64,000 bases of DNA from positions 62,001-126,000 of the forward strand of contig CAITUP010000091.1 in NCBI GenBank assembly GCA_903895595.1. Direction: 5' to 3'. Every line of letters begins with the position of its first letter. Position 1 is the stretch's first letter. A model generated the notes under the pieces. The model worked only from the letters and a program-made list of their open reading frames with translations. It was not told the DNA's origin and made no database searches. Positions 56,941 through 64,000 of the stretch are shown here, piece after piece. The stretch comes from an uncultured Acetobacteraceae bacterium. GTDB lineage: Bacteria > Pseudomonadota > Alphaproteobacteria > Acetobacterales > Acetobacteraceae. The position numbers and the translations under genes are program-made.

Positions 56941-57312
56941 ACTAAGCTGGTTGCAATGCCTAACGGCGCCCCCGCGGCGGCAAGCCGTTTGTCGAGCGTG
57001 CAAAGCGTCGCCCCAGCACTGGCGGCGATCGCGAGATGCAGCCTCGTGAAAGCGGGAGGCGTCTATAGGCAGGATGGCGAAGCTGCGGGTCTTGAGCAGG
57101 TTGAAACCCGTAAGGGCCGCGACGCGGTCACCCGATGTCACTTGCCCCGTTCGCAGCTTGATCGACAACGCAGCAGAGAATTCCGCCTCGACCCAATCGC
57201 TGATCGCGAGATCGCCTGGCGTTTGAAGGGACAGCCAGGACTGGATGCGAGAAGAGGCGGCTTCGCTGGTCAGCGCGGCAACGACCAGCGACGTGTCCAA
57301 ATATAGCGTCAA
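56937..57312 (-). pseudogene. Frameshifted PIN-domain toxin (VapC family)
   Basis: The first 90 codons from ATG 57312 read as a PIN domain: 'LYLDTSLVVAALTSE' (first Asp), 'AISDWVEAEFSAAL' (Glu). At about 57040, after 'RFHEA', the frame is lost, but the missing half continues in another frame as 'LHLAIAASAGATLCTLD' (the third acidic residue) and 'KRLAAAGAPLGIATSLV' ending at TAG 56937-56939. Thus a 1- or 2-base indel has split an otherwise normal, about 127-residue VapC RNase. Sequencing error is the alternative. It overlaps its antitoxin gene by 4 bp. Confidence 0.82.
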
Positions 57313-57548
57313 TACCGGTCCCCGTCCCGCATACGCCGAACGAAGTCGCCCGCCGATTCATCCTGCGGGGTCATCTTGCTGGTGATCGCGCGCAACAGTG
57401 CCGCGTCGATCGGTTGGCGCCGGGCGACCGGCACCAGCCGCACCACCGCCTTCCCGTCCCGGCAGATATCGATCATCTCCCCCGCCTCGGCGCGGGAGAC
57501 CAGCTCGCTCAGATGTGCCTCGGCTTCCGCCAGCGTGACGCCGTCCAT
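57309..57548 (-). CDS. Phd/YefM-type antitoxin
   Basis: 79 residues from ATG 57548. 'VTLAEAEAHLSELVSRAEAGE' is the N-terminal DNA-binding Phd/YefM fold, 'IDICRDGKAVVRLVPVARRQ' the following strand pair, and the C-terminal tail ('AGDFVRRMRDGDRY') would wrap the toxin. It overlaps the PIN gene by 4 bp, antitoxin first. With the toxin frameshifted it may persist as a repressor only. Confidence 0.85.
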   Translation of the reverse strand: MDGVTLAEAEAHLSELVSRAEAGEMIDICRDGKAVVRLVPVARRQPIDAALLRAITSKMTPQDESAGDFVRRMRDGDRY

Positions 57549-57641
57549 GACATGGGTCCTGCTTGTTCGTCCAAGCCCCCAATAACACTTTTCCCCGCCC
57601 ACGCCCACCAAAACGAATGGGGGCGCGAGATCCAAGCTGTC

Positions 57642-58916
57642 CTACGTATTCATCGCTTCGAAAAAATCGTTGTTGGTCTTGCTGTATTTCAGCTTGTCCA
57701 ACAGGAATTCCATCGCATCCGTCGTGCCCATCGGATTGAGGATACGCCGCAGCACCCACATCTTCGACAGCGTCGAACGTTCCACCAGCAGCTCTTCCTT
57801 GCGGGTGCCGGACTTCGTGATGTCGATCGCCGGGAATGTCCGCTTGTCGGAAAGCTTCCGGTCCAGAATGATTTCGCTGTTGCCGGTGCCCTTGAACTCT
57901 TCGAAAATCACTTCGTCCATGCGGCTGCCGGTATCGATCAGCGCGGTGGCGATAATGGTCAGCGAACCGCCTTCCTCGATGTTACGGGCGGCACCGAAGA
58001 AGCGCTTGGGCTTCTGCAACGCGTTGGCGTCCACACCGCCGGTCAGCACCTTGCCGGACGACGGCACCACGGTGTTGTAGGCGCGTGCCAGACGCGTGAT
58101 GCTGTCCAGCAGGATCACCACGTCGCGCTTGTGTTCCACCAGCCGCTTGGCTTTCTCCAGCACCATTTCCGTCACCTGCACGTGCCGGGTGGCCGGCTCG
58201 TCGAAGGTCGATGCCACGACCTCTCCGCGCACGCTGCGGGCCATATCGGTGACTTCTTCCGGGCGTTCGTCGATCAGCAACACGATCAGGAACACTTCGG
58301 GGTGGTTGTGCGAAATGGCGGCGGCGATGTTTTGCAGCATCACCGTCTTGCCGGTGCGCGGCGGCGCCACGATCAGCGCGCGCTGTCCCATCCCGATGGG
58401 GGAGATCAGGTCGATCACCCGCGGCGTGTTGTCCTTTTGCGGGCCTTTGGCGACGGACTGGAAGTTCTCCATCTCCATCTTCAGGCGCCGGTCGGGATAC
58501 AGCGGCGTCAGGTTGTCGAAGTTGATGCGGTGCTTCACCGCATCCGGCGGCTCCATATTGACGGTATCGACCTTCAACAGAGCGAAATACCGCTCCCCAT
58601 CCCGCGGCGCCCGGATTTGCCCGGCGACGGAATCGCCGGTGCGCAAAGCGAAGCGGCGGACCTGGGTCGGACTGACATAGATATCGTCGGGACCCGGCAG
58701 ATAATTGGCCTGCGGGCTGCGGAGGTAGCCGAACCCGTCGGACAGGATTTCCAGCGTGCCGTCGCCGTAAATGGCTTGATCGCTGTCCGCCAGATTTTTC
58801 AGGATGGCGAACATCATGTCCTGTTTGCGCAAGGACGATGCGTTTTCGACGTTTAAGGATTCGGCGAAGCTGAGCAGGTCGGCGGGCGACTTGGCCTTGA
58901 GTTCGGCGAGATGCAT
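57642..58916 (-). CDS. rho: Transcription termination factor Rho
   Basis: 424 residues from ATG 58916. N-terminal RNA-binding domain ('[20 protein letters not shown]', cold-shock fold ending near residue 130 with '[18 protein letters not shown]'), Walker A '[11 protein letters not shown]', Q-loop '[13 protein letters not shown]' and arginine finger region 'SGTRKEELL'. Hexameric RNA helicase that ends Rho-dependent transcripts. Upstream, 58917-59100 is a GC-rich leader likely to hold rut-type autoregulation, with no clear hairpin that I can prove. Confidence 0.97.
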   Translation of the reverse strand: MHLAELKAKSPADLLSFAESLNVENASSLRKQDMMFAILKNLADSDQAIYGDGTLEILSDGFGYLRSPQANYLPGPDDIYVSPTQVRRFALRTGDSVAGQIRAPRDGERYFALLKVDTVNMEPPDAVKHRINFDNLTPLYPDRRLKMEMENFQSVAKGPQKDNTPRVIDLISPIGMGQRALIVAPPRTGKTVMLQNIAAAISHNHPEVFLIVLLIDERPEEVTDMARSVRGEVVASTFDEPATRHVQVTEMVLEKAKRLVEHKRDVVILLDSITRLARAYNTVVPSSGKVLTGGVDANALQKPKRFFGAARNIEEGGSLTIIATALIDTGSRMDEVIFEEFKGTGNSEIILDRKLSDKRTFPAIDITKSGTRKEELLVERSTLSKMWVLRRILNPMGTTDAMEFLLDKLKYSKTNNDFFEAMNT

Positions 58917-59100
58917 GGCGATGTCCCGGATTGAATCGCACGGAACCGGGGAGGAAGTCCCAGGACGCGCTGACGGATGAGATGAGTGGTTCGGCCGTGC
59001 GATGCCCGGGAAAGCCCCACAAATCGGGGGAAGGGCCACGCCGCCTGAGAGGAGGGATAGCCCTACTTAGGAACTCATCGCCGCTTGGTCAAGCGCACCC

Positions 59101-60369
59101 TTATAACTCCCGCCATGCGCCCCGCATACTCTCCCGCAACGGCGCCACCAGATAGTCGAACGCGGTGCGCGGCGCGACCGGCACCACGACCTCCACCGGC
59201 ATGCCGGGGCTGAGGCGGGAAAGCAGTGTCCCGTCCTGCCGGTCCGCCAGCAGCGCGATCTCGGCTTTGAAATAGCTCCGCCCGGTGCGGGGATCGGTGA
59301 CGCGATCGGCGGATACGACCCGGATTTCGCCGCGCAACGGTGCGTTCTCCCGCGCGTTGAAGCCGACCGCGATCACATCGGCGGCCTGACCGATGCGGAG
59401 GTGTTCGATATCCTCCGGCCGAATTTCTGCCTCCGCCACGATCGTCGGCGCGTTCGGCACGATGTCCAGCACCGGTTTGCCGGGTTCGATCACGCCGCCC
59501 TTGGTGAAGATTGCCAAATTGACCACCTCGCCGGCGAGAGGTGCGCGGATTTCCAGCCGCGACAGCGTGTCCTTATCCGCCACCAACCGAGGCAGCACGT
59601 CGTTGATCCGCAACTGCGCTTCCCGCAGTTCCCGCGTCGCCTCGGTCTGCGCGGTGTCGCGCAGGCGCAGCTTTTCGGCCGCCATTTCCGCCGTCTGCGC
59701 CCCGAACCGAGCGACATCGGACGTCAACTGCCCGACCTGCCCGCGCAGGCCCTCGGCGGCTCTGCTGACCTCCAGCAGACGATTTTTCGAGGCCAAACCG
59801 ACCCGTTCCAGCGACGCGATGGACCGCTGTTCGTCCTCGGCGAAGTGCAACTGATTGATCGCGGCATCCAACTGCATCCGGGCGCCTTCCTGCTGGTGCA
59901 GGACCTGGACGATGCGTTGATCGATCACCTCCATCTGCCGGCGCAGCAGGTCGCGGTGGTTGCGGAAGACGATGCGCTCCCGCAGCATCACGTTCGCGGC
60001 GATGGGGTCGTCGGGGGACAGTTCGGGCGGAAACGCGATGTCCTCGGCGTCCGACAGTTCCGCGAAATCCCGTGCGGACAAGGCGCGGTCGCCCAGCAAC
60101 TGCGATTGGTGGACGGTCAGCACGGCGCGCGCCTGGGTGTCGTCCAGCCGGACCAGAAGTTCGCCCTGTCCGACGATGCTGCCGTCGCGCACCAGCAGTT
60201 CCGCGACGATGCCGCCTTCGCGGTGCTGCACGGTCTTGCGGTTGCCATGCACCGCCAGCGTGCCGGAGCCGATCACCGCGCCATCCAGCGGCGCCAGATA
60301 CGCCCATCCTCCCAATCCCACGAAGAACAGCAGCACGGTCGCCACGCCGGTTCGGATCGCGCTTTTCAT
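59101..60369 (-). CDS. HlyD-family type I secretion periplasmic adaptor
   Basis: 422 residues. One N-terminal transmembrane helix ('TGVATVLLFFVGLGGWAYLA'), biotinyl-lipoyl halves 'GTLAVHGNRKTVQHREGGIV' and 'LEIRAPLAGEVVNLAIFTKG', a long coiled coil (about 90-270), and the HlyD C-terminal domain 'GMPVEVVVPVAPRTAFDYL'. This matches PrtE/LapC-type adaptors that link the ABC exporter to a TolC-like pore. No TolC gene is in the window. It follows the ABC gene after 12 bp. Confidence 0.93.
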   Translation of the reverse strand: MKSAIRTGVATVLLFFVGLGGWAYLAPLDGAVIGSGTLAVHGNRKTVQHREGGIVAELLVRDGSIVGQGELLVRLDDTQARAVLTVHQSQLLGDRALSARDFAELSDAEDIAFPPELSPDDPIAANVMLRERIVFRNHRDLLRRQMEVIDQRIVQVLHQQEGARMQLDAAINQLHFAEDEQRSIASLERVGLASKNRLLEVSRAAEGLRGQVGQLTSDVARFGAQTAEMAAEKLRLRDTAQTEATRELREAQLRINDVLPRLVADKDTLSRLEIRAPLAGEVVNLAIFTKGGVIEPGKPVLDIVPNAPTIVAEAEIRPEDIEHLRIGQAADVIAVGFNARENAPLRGEIRVVSADRVTDPRTGRSYFKAEIALLADRQDGTLLSRLSPGMPVEVVVPVAPRTAFDYLVAPLRESMRGAWREL

Positions 60370-60381
60370 CCTTATGTGCTC

Positions 60382-62058
60382 CTAAGCCGCCACGGCCGCG
60401 GGCATTTGCCGCGCCAGGAATTCCGCCGCTGTCTGCACGCCGGTCATCTGGCCCTCGTGCATCGTCGCCACGTGATCGGACGCCCGCACCAGACCGACTC
60501 GATGCGTGATCAGGATCGCCGTGCGTTTGCGTTCCTTCAGTTCCCGCACACACTCGGCCAGCGCTGCCTCTCCATCCGAGTCCAGATTGGCGTTCGGCTC
60601 ATCCAGGATCACCACCGCCGGATCGCCCAGCAGCGCCCGAGCCAGCGCGATCCGCTGCTTCTGCCCGCCCGACAGATTGGCTGCCGCGGGATCGAGCGGC
60701 GTCCGGTACCCCAACGGCAGCCGCACGATCATCTCATGCGCGCGGGCGGCCTTCGCGGCCGCCACCACCTGTTCATCCGAAGCGTCTCCGAACCGCGCGA
60801 TATTGTCGCGGATCGTGCCGGGGAACAGCGCCACGTCCTGGGGCAGATAGCCGACGGCGGTGCCGAGTTGCGTTTTGTCCCAGGTCGTCAGATCCGCGCC
60901 GTCCAGCCGCACCACGCCGCCATCCGGCAGCAACGCCCCCGCCAGCAGCCGAGCGACCGTCGATTTCCCCGCTGCGCTCGGCCCCACGATCGTCAGGACG
61001 GCGCCGGCCTGGATGCGCATCGACACGCCGCGTGCCGCCGGCCGCAGCGCATGTTCGGGAGTCCAGCTCACGTTCTCCATTTCCAGATCGCCGCGCGGTT
61101 CCGGCAGCCGCACCGGGTCCCCGCGCCGGTCGTCTCCATCCGTCAACACGCGGATGCGGCCCAGCGCGTCCTTCGCCGCCAAGGTGGGGCGCCAGCTCGC
61201 GATGATTGCCTCGACCGGCGCCAAGGTACGCCCAAGCAGGAGGGAGCCGGCGAAGATCGCGCCGCCGCTGAGTTCGTCGTGAATCGCCAGCCAGGCGCCC
61301 AGGCCCAGGATCGCGGACTGGAAGAACATCCGCGCGCATTTCCCGGCCGCGCCCAGCAGAACGGCGCGCCGGCTGGCCTCATTCTGCGCCATCAGCATTT
61401 CGCCGCGCAGATGGCGCCAGCGATCGGTCAGGGTCGCGCCCATGCCCATGGTGCGGGCGCAATCGGCATAGCGGCCGATCGCATCGCCGAACTGGTAGGC
61501 GCGCGCCGCGACGGCGCCGGCCTGCTGCATCGGGTGCCGGGCGGCGCGTTCGGCGATAACGCTCAGCGCGGCCAGCACGATGGCGGCGCTGACGGCGAAC
61601 AGGCCGAGCAGCGGGTGGAGCAAGGCAATGGTGGCGAGGTAGATCGGCGCCCAGGGGAGATCGACGAAGGCCAACGCCCCGGCCCCGGCCGCGAACTGGC
61701 GCACGGTGTCCAGATCGCGCGCCACATGGCTCGCCAGCGGCGGCGCCCCCCCACTTCTGTCCGCCACCGTCAGCCGCGCCAACAGCGCTCGGCCCAACCG
61801 GTCCTCGACGATGTCGCTGACTCCGGCGAGGACCCGGCCGCGCACGGCGTCCAACACGGCGTACACGACGAAGCAGAGGGTCACGACCAGGGTGAGATAC
61901 AGCAGCGTCGCTGTACCCCGGCTGTGCATGACCCGGTCGTAGACCTGCATCATGTAAAGCGGCGCGGCGAGGTAGGTGAGGTTCAGGAAGAAGGAGAACC
62001 CGGCGACCCAGGCCAAGGGTCCGGCGGCGGCAAGAAGCGTGCGGCGGATGGGGGTCAT
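60382..62058 (-). CDS. Type I secretion system ABC permease/ATPase (PrtD-like)
   Basis: 558 residues. Six membrane helices (about 10-310) precede the ATPase: Walker A 'GPSAAGKSTVARLLAG', signature 'NLSGGQKQRIALARALLG', Walker B 'VVILDEPNANLD', H-loop 'AILITHRVG'. No N-terminal peptidase domain, so it is the PrtD class that handles large repetitive or RTX substrates with C-terminal signals. Its gene starts 64 bp after the candidate substrate gene, with a REP hairpin between. Confidence 0.93.
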   Translation of the reverse strand: MTPIRRTLLAAAGPLAWVAGFSFFLNLTYLAAPLYMMQVYDRVMHSRGTATLLYLTLVVTLCFVVYAVLDAVRGRVLAGVSDIVEDRLGRALLARLTVADRSGGAPPLASHVARDLDTVRQFAAGAGALAFVDLPWAPIYLATIALLHPLLGLFAVSAAIVLAALSVIAERAARHPMQQAGAVAARAYQFGDAIGRYADCARTMGMGATLTDRWRHLRGEMLMAQNEASRRAVLLGAAGKCARMFFQSAILGLGAWLAIHDELSGGAIFAGSLLLGRTLAPVEAIIASWRPTLAAKDALGRIRVLTDGDDRRGDPVRLPEPRGDLEMENVSWTPEHALRPAARGVSMRIQAGAVLTIVGPSAAGKSTVARLLAGALLPDGGVVRLDGADLTTWDKTQLGTAVGYLPQDVALFPGTIRDNIARFGDASDEQVVAAAKAARAHEMIVRLPLGYRTPLDPAAANLSGGQKQRIALARALLGDPAVVILDEPNANLDSDGEAALAECVRELKERKRTAILITHRVGLVRASDHVATMHEGQMTGVQTAAEFLARQMPAAVAA

Positions 62059-62077
62059 GGGGAGAGCCCTTTTCAGC

Positions 62078-62111
62078 CCGTCATGGTCGGGTCAGGCCCG
62101 ACCATTACGGG
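62078..62111. repeat. Compact REP hairpin between secretion substrate and exporter
   Basis: CCGTCATGGTCGGG pairs with CCCGACCATTACGG (one mismatch) around the loop TCAGG. On the transcript it separates the giant protein gene from the exporter genes and could lower downstream expression or stabilise the upstream message. It is the shortest member of the second REP class in the window. Confidence 0.7.
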
Positions 62112-62122
62112 TGGTGCCTGCG

Positions 62123-64000
62123 TTAAGTGAAGTGCTTCACAACAATCTCCGACGGATCCAACGAAGCCGGATGCGTCGCCGACCCCAAAGTCACCAGCAC
62201 CAGCGGCGCGTGCCCGGTAATATCCAGCGACAGCGTGTGCGCCGTGGCGTCGTAGACCAGCACCGGATTGGCCGGTGCCACTGGAGCATTCGCTGTCGTG
62301 TAGAGGTTGACGTATTGCCCAACCCCCACCTGCACGGACCCCGACCCGGCGAAGGTCGCGCTGTCGGCGGTGGCGGCGTCGGTCAGCACCGTCTGCTCCA
62401 GCGCGATGATCGGCGCGGACTCGCTGGTGGCGGCCGAGGCCCCCACGGTTTCCGTCACCACCACGCCATTGCCGATCGAACCCTCCGCCGCGTCGGCGGT
62501 GAAGGCGGCACTGACGCCCGCGGTTTGCGACAGCGAAGCGCCGGACGAGGCGTAGACATTCAGTGTCGCCCCATCGACCCCGTTACCGGACACATGCACG
62601 GTCCCGCCGCCGGAGGTCACGCCGATCCCCGTCGCCAGGGCCGACAGCGCGTGCCCGTTCAGCACGATATTGTCGGACTGCACCGCCGCGTATTCGGTCG
62701 GCGTCAGGGACAAAGCATCTTGGGTTAGCGTGATCGTGTGCCCGTTCGCATCGAAGCCGGAGCCGAAATCCGCGAGCGCCGTCACCGCCGCCGCATTGGC
62801 GTAGTCGTTGGTCGCCAGATGCAGCGTCGCACTGCCCAGGGTAAAGTTCGGCACCGCCGCCAGCGCCACGGCGGTGGCGACCGACACGGTTTCGTCGCCC
62901 ACCAACGTCACGCTGGTCGCATCCACCTCCGCGGTGTGGTTGGCGGCATTGAGCAGGTAGTCGGAACTGTCCTGGATGCTCAGATCGCCGTTGTTGGTGA
63001 AGCCCGGCAGGGCGACCAAAGCGGCGGCGGTTTGCGCGTCCAGCGTTTCTGCCCCTGCCAGTTGCACATGCACATGCGATACGCCGGAGAAACCGGAGAT
63101 ATCGCCGCTGAGCACCCCGTCCAGCAGGTTGTCGGAACTGTCGGAAATCGTCAGCGTGTGGCCGTTGACGCTGAATTTCGCCGAAGTCAGCAGCGTTTCG
63201 GCATCCGCCGCCGCGACGGTGTCGTTGCCGGACAGGTTCCAGGCGGTGGCGATCGCCTCCCCGTCCGCGTTGGACGGATTGAGGATATTGGCGGCGGTGT
63301 CCTGGATGGTGACAGTGTGTCCGCCCAGGCTGAAGTGGATGCTGCTGGACAGGTTGACCAGGGATTCCGCGTTTGCGGCGGTGGTGGTCTGGTTGCTGGA
63401 AAGGGTCGTGCCGGCCAGCGCCTCCAGCGCGGCGGTATTGGCGGGGTCGATCAGGTGGGCGACGGTGTCGGCGGCGACCAGCGTGAAATCCGCGTGGACG
63501 GCGGCGTTGGACGTCCAGCCGGCCGAGCCGGTCATGGTCTGAATGTTCGCCAGGGTGTCGGTGATCGCCTCGGTATGCCCGCCGAAGGACACGTTGGCGA
63601 TCGGGATGCCGCCGTTGCCGCCGGCCAGCAGCAGCGCCAGGAAGGCATTGGCCTGCGCGACGGTCGGCGATGCGCTGTCGGTGATCGTCAGCGTGCCGGT
63701 CAGCAGGCCGGACGCGATCGTCAACGTGGCGATGTTGGCGAAGGTGTCGGTGATCGCCGTGACGACGATGGGTTTGGCCGCACCGCTTAGACCCGACACG
63801 GTGGCCACGGACCCGGCGACCCCCACCGTGTGCCCGCCCAGATGCAGCGTCGCGCCGAGACTGCCGAGCTGATTGGCCTGGGTGACGGTGGCGGTGCCGT
63901 TCGCGCCGATGGTCAGGGTGGATGCGCCGGGGCTGAACCCGGTCAGGCCGCCGAGGAAGGCTGCTCCCGCGATGGTCACCGTCGCGCTGCCGGACAGCGA
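62123..64000 (-). CDS. Giant repetitive secreted protein, C-terminal part (5' end beyond window)
   Basis: 626 codons are visible from the right edge to the stop. The protein is built from repeats of about 60-90 residues with 'ITDTFANIATLTI', 'TVTQANQLGSLGATLHLGGH', 'TITDSASPTVAQANAFLAL' and 'DSSDNLLDGVLSGD'-type segments, rich in Ala, Thr, Asp and Gly and almost free of Cys, the look of large adhesin or S-layer-like proteins exported by type I systems. The last 40 residues ('LDITGHAPLVLVTLG', ending 'VVKHFT') may carry the uncleaved secretion signal. The adjacent ABC/HlyD genes are the likely exporter. Confidence 0.85.
   Translation of the reverse strand, partial: SLSGSATVTIAGAAFLGGLTGFSPGASTLTIGANGTATVTQANQLGSLGATLHLGGHTVGVAGSVATVSGLSGAAKPIVVTAITDTFANIATLTIASGLLTGTLTITDSASPTVAQANAFLALLLAGGNGGIPIANVSFGGHTEAITDTLANIQTMTGSAGWTSNAAVHADFTLVAADTVAHLIDPANTAALEALAGTTLSSNQTTTAANAESLVNLSSSIHFSLGGHTVTIQDTAANILNPSNADGEAIATAWNLSGNDTVAAADAETLLTSAKFSVNGHTLTISDSSDNLLDGVLSGDISGFSGVSHVHVQLAGAETLDAQTAAALVALPGFTNNGDLSIQDSSDYLLNAANHTAEVDATSVTLVGDETVSVATAVALAAVPNFTLGSATLHLATNDYANAAAVTALADFGSGFDANGHTITLTQDALSLTPTEYAAVQSDNIVLNGHALSALATGIGVTSGGGTVHVSGNGVDGATLNVYASSGASLSQTAGVSAAFTADAAEGSIGNGVVVTETVGASAATSESAPIIALEQTVLTDAATADSATFAGSGSVQVGVGQYVNLYTTANAPVAPANPVLVYDATAHTLSLDITGHAPLVLVTLGSATHPASLDPSEIVVKHFT

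Noticed and set aside
59401-62130. 909-codon open frame on the plus strand
   Set aside because: It is antisense to the HlyD and ABC exporter genes, has the His/Arg/Gln-rich composition of high-GC shadow frames, and shows no recognisable motif.
1-64000. CRISPR array, tRNA or rRNA genes, prophage or transposase genes
   Set aside because: No regularly spaced repeats, cloverleaf-like segments or transposase/integrase motifs were found; the repeated palindromes are dispersed REPs.

Overview
This is a GC-rich, densely packed chromosomal window that fits an alphaproteobacterium of the Rhodospirillales, most likely Acetobacteraceae. The grounds are a hemC-hemD-mitofilin-hemY cluster divergent from tsaD, an fdxA-carD pair, zapA followed by 6S RNA and a folate cyclo-ligase gene, PEP-CTERM proteins, and abundant REP-type palindromes whose spurious translations are familiar from that group. 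The genus assignment is inference. I see no tRNA, rRNA, CRISPR array, prophage or transposase gene.

Layout: 1-4.6 kb is a minus-strand run transcribed tsaD, rlmJ, gpsA, murJ (cut by the left edge). 4.6-8.5 kb is the plus-strand haem cluster hemC, hemD, Mic60-like, hemY. 8.5-16 kb holds a MITE-like element, trpS, an LpoA-like lipoprotein head-to-head with rsmI, an amidase, a gamma-glutamyltransferase, csaA and gpt. 16-20.6 kb is accessory: an MqsR/MqsA toxin-antitoxin pair, an unknown gene, a four-domain rhodanese with a TauE exporter, and a small colicin E3-type ribonuclease gene overlapping a very acidic partner gene. 20.7-24.7 kb has a SUV3-like helicase, an S4 protein, fdxA and carD. 24.7-28.2 kb has a PEP-CTERM beta-propeller protein, a Fic toxin with VbhA-like antitoxin and a Bax-inhibitor-1 protein. 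28.2-32.8 kb is ybbP-ybbA divergent from tesA-thpR.

32.8-44.6 kb is metabolic and accessory: LLM oxidoreductase with serine-glyoxylate aminotransferase; an unknown 'NCEFG' protein; a second MITE copy; a PEP-CTERM gene behind a sigma-54 promoter; a catabolic operon (enoyl-CoA hydratase, Ldh-type dehydrogenase, solute-binding protein, NDP-forming acyl-CoA ligase, small unknown); a GxxExxY gene bracketed by palindromes; and an acyl-CoA dehydrogenase-like monooxygenase. 44.7-50.3 kb has ymdB, fau, 6S RNA, zapA, a coiled-coil protein, an unknown gene, and a response regulator with a hybrid kinase carrying a tandem PAS duplication. 50.4-57.6 kb has fbaB-thiE, an orphan HigA, a beta-propeller protein, a flavin oxidoreductase/hydrolase pair, an LLM oxidoreductase and a phd/vapC module with a frameshifted toxin. 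57.6-64 kb has rho and a type I secretion operon (HlyD-type adaptor, ABC exporter) next to a giant repetitive candidate substrate that runs off the right edge.

The most interesting items are the colicin E3-like RNase/acidic-protein pair (with an unusual Asp-to-Asn change in its active site), the MITE pair with 14-bp terminal inverted repeats and 9-bp target duplications, the GxxExxY gene between palindromic repeats, the sigma-54 promoter with upstream direct repeats, and REP palindromes that supply coding ends and a start codon at gene junctions.
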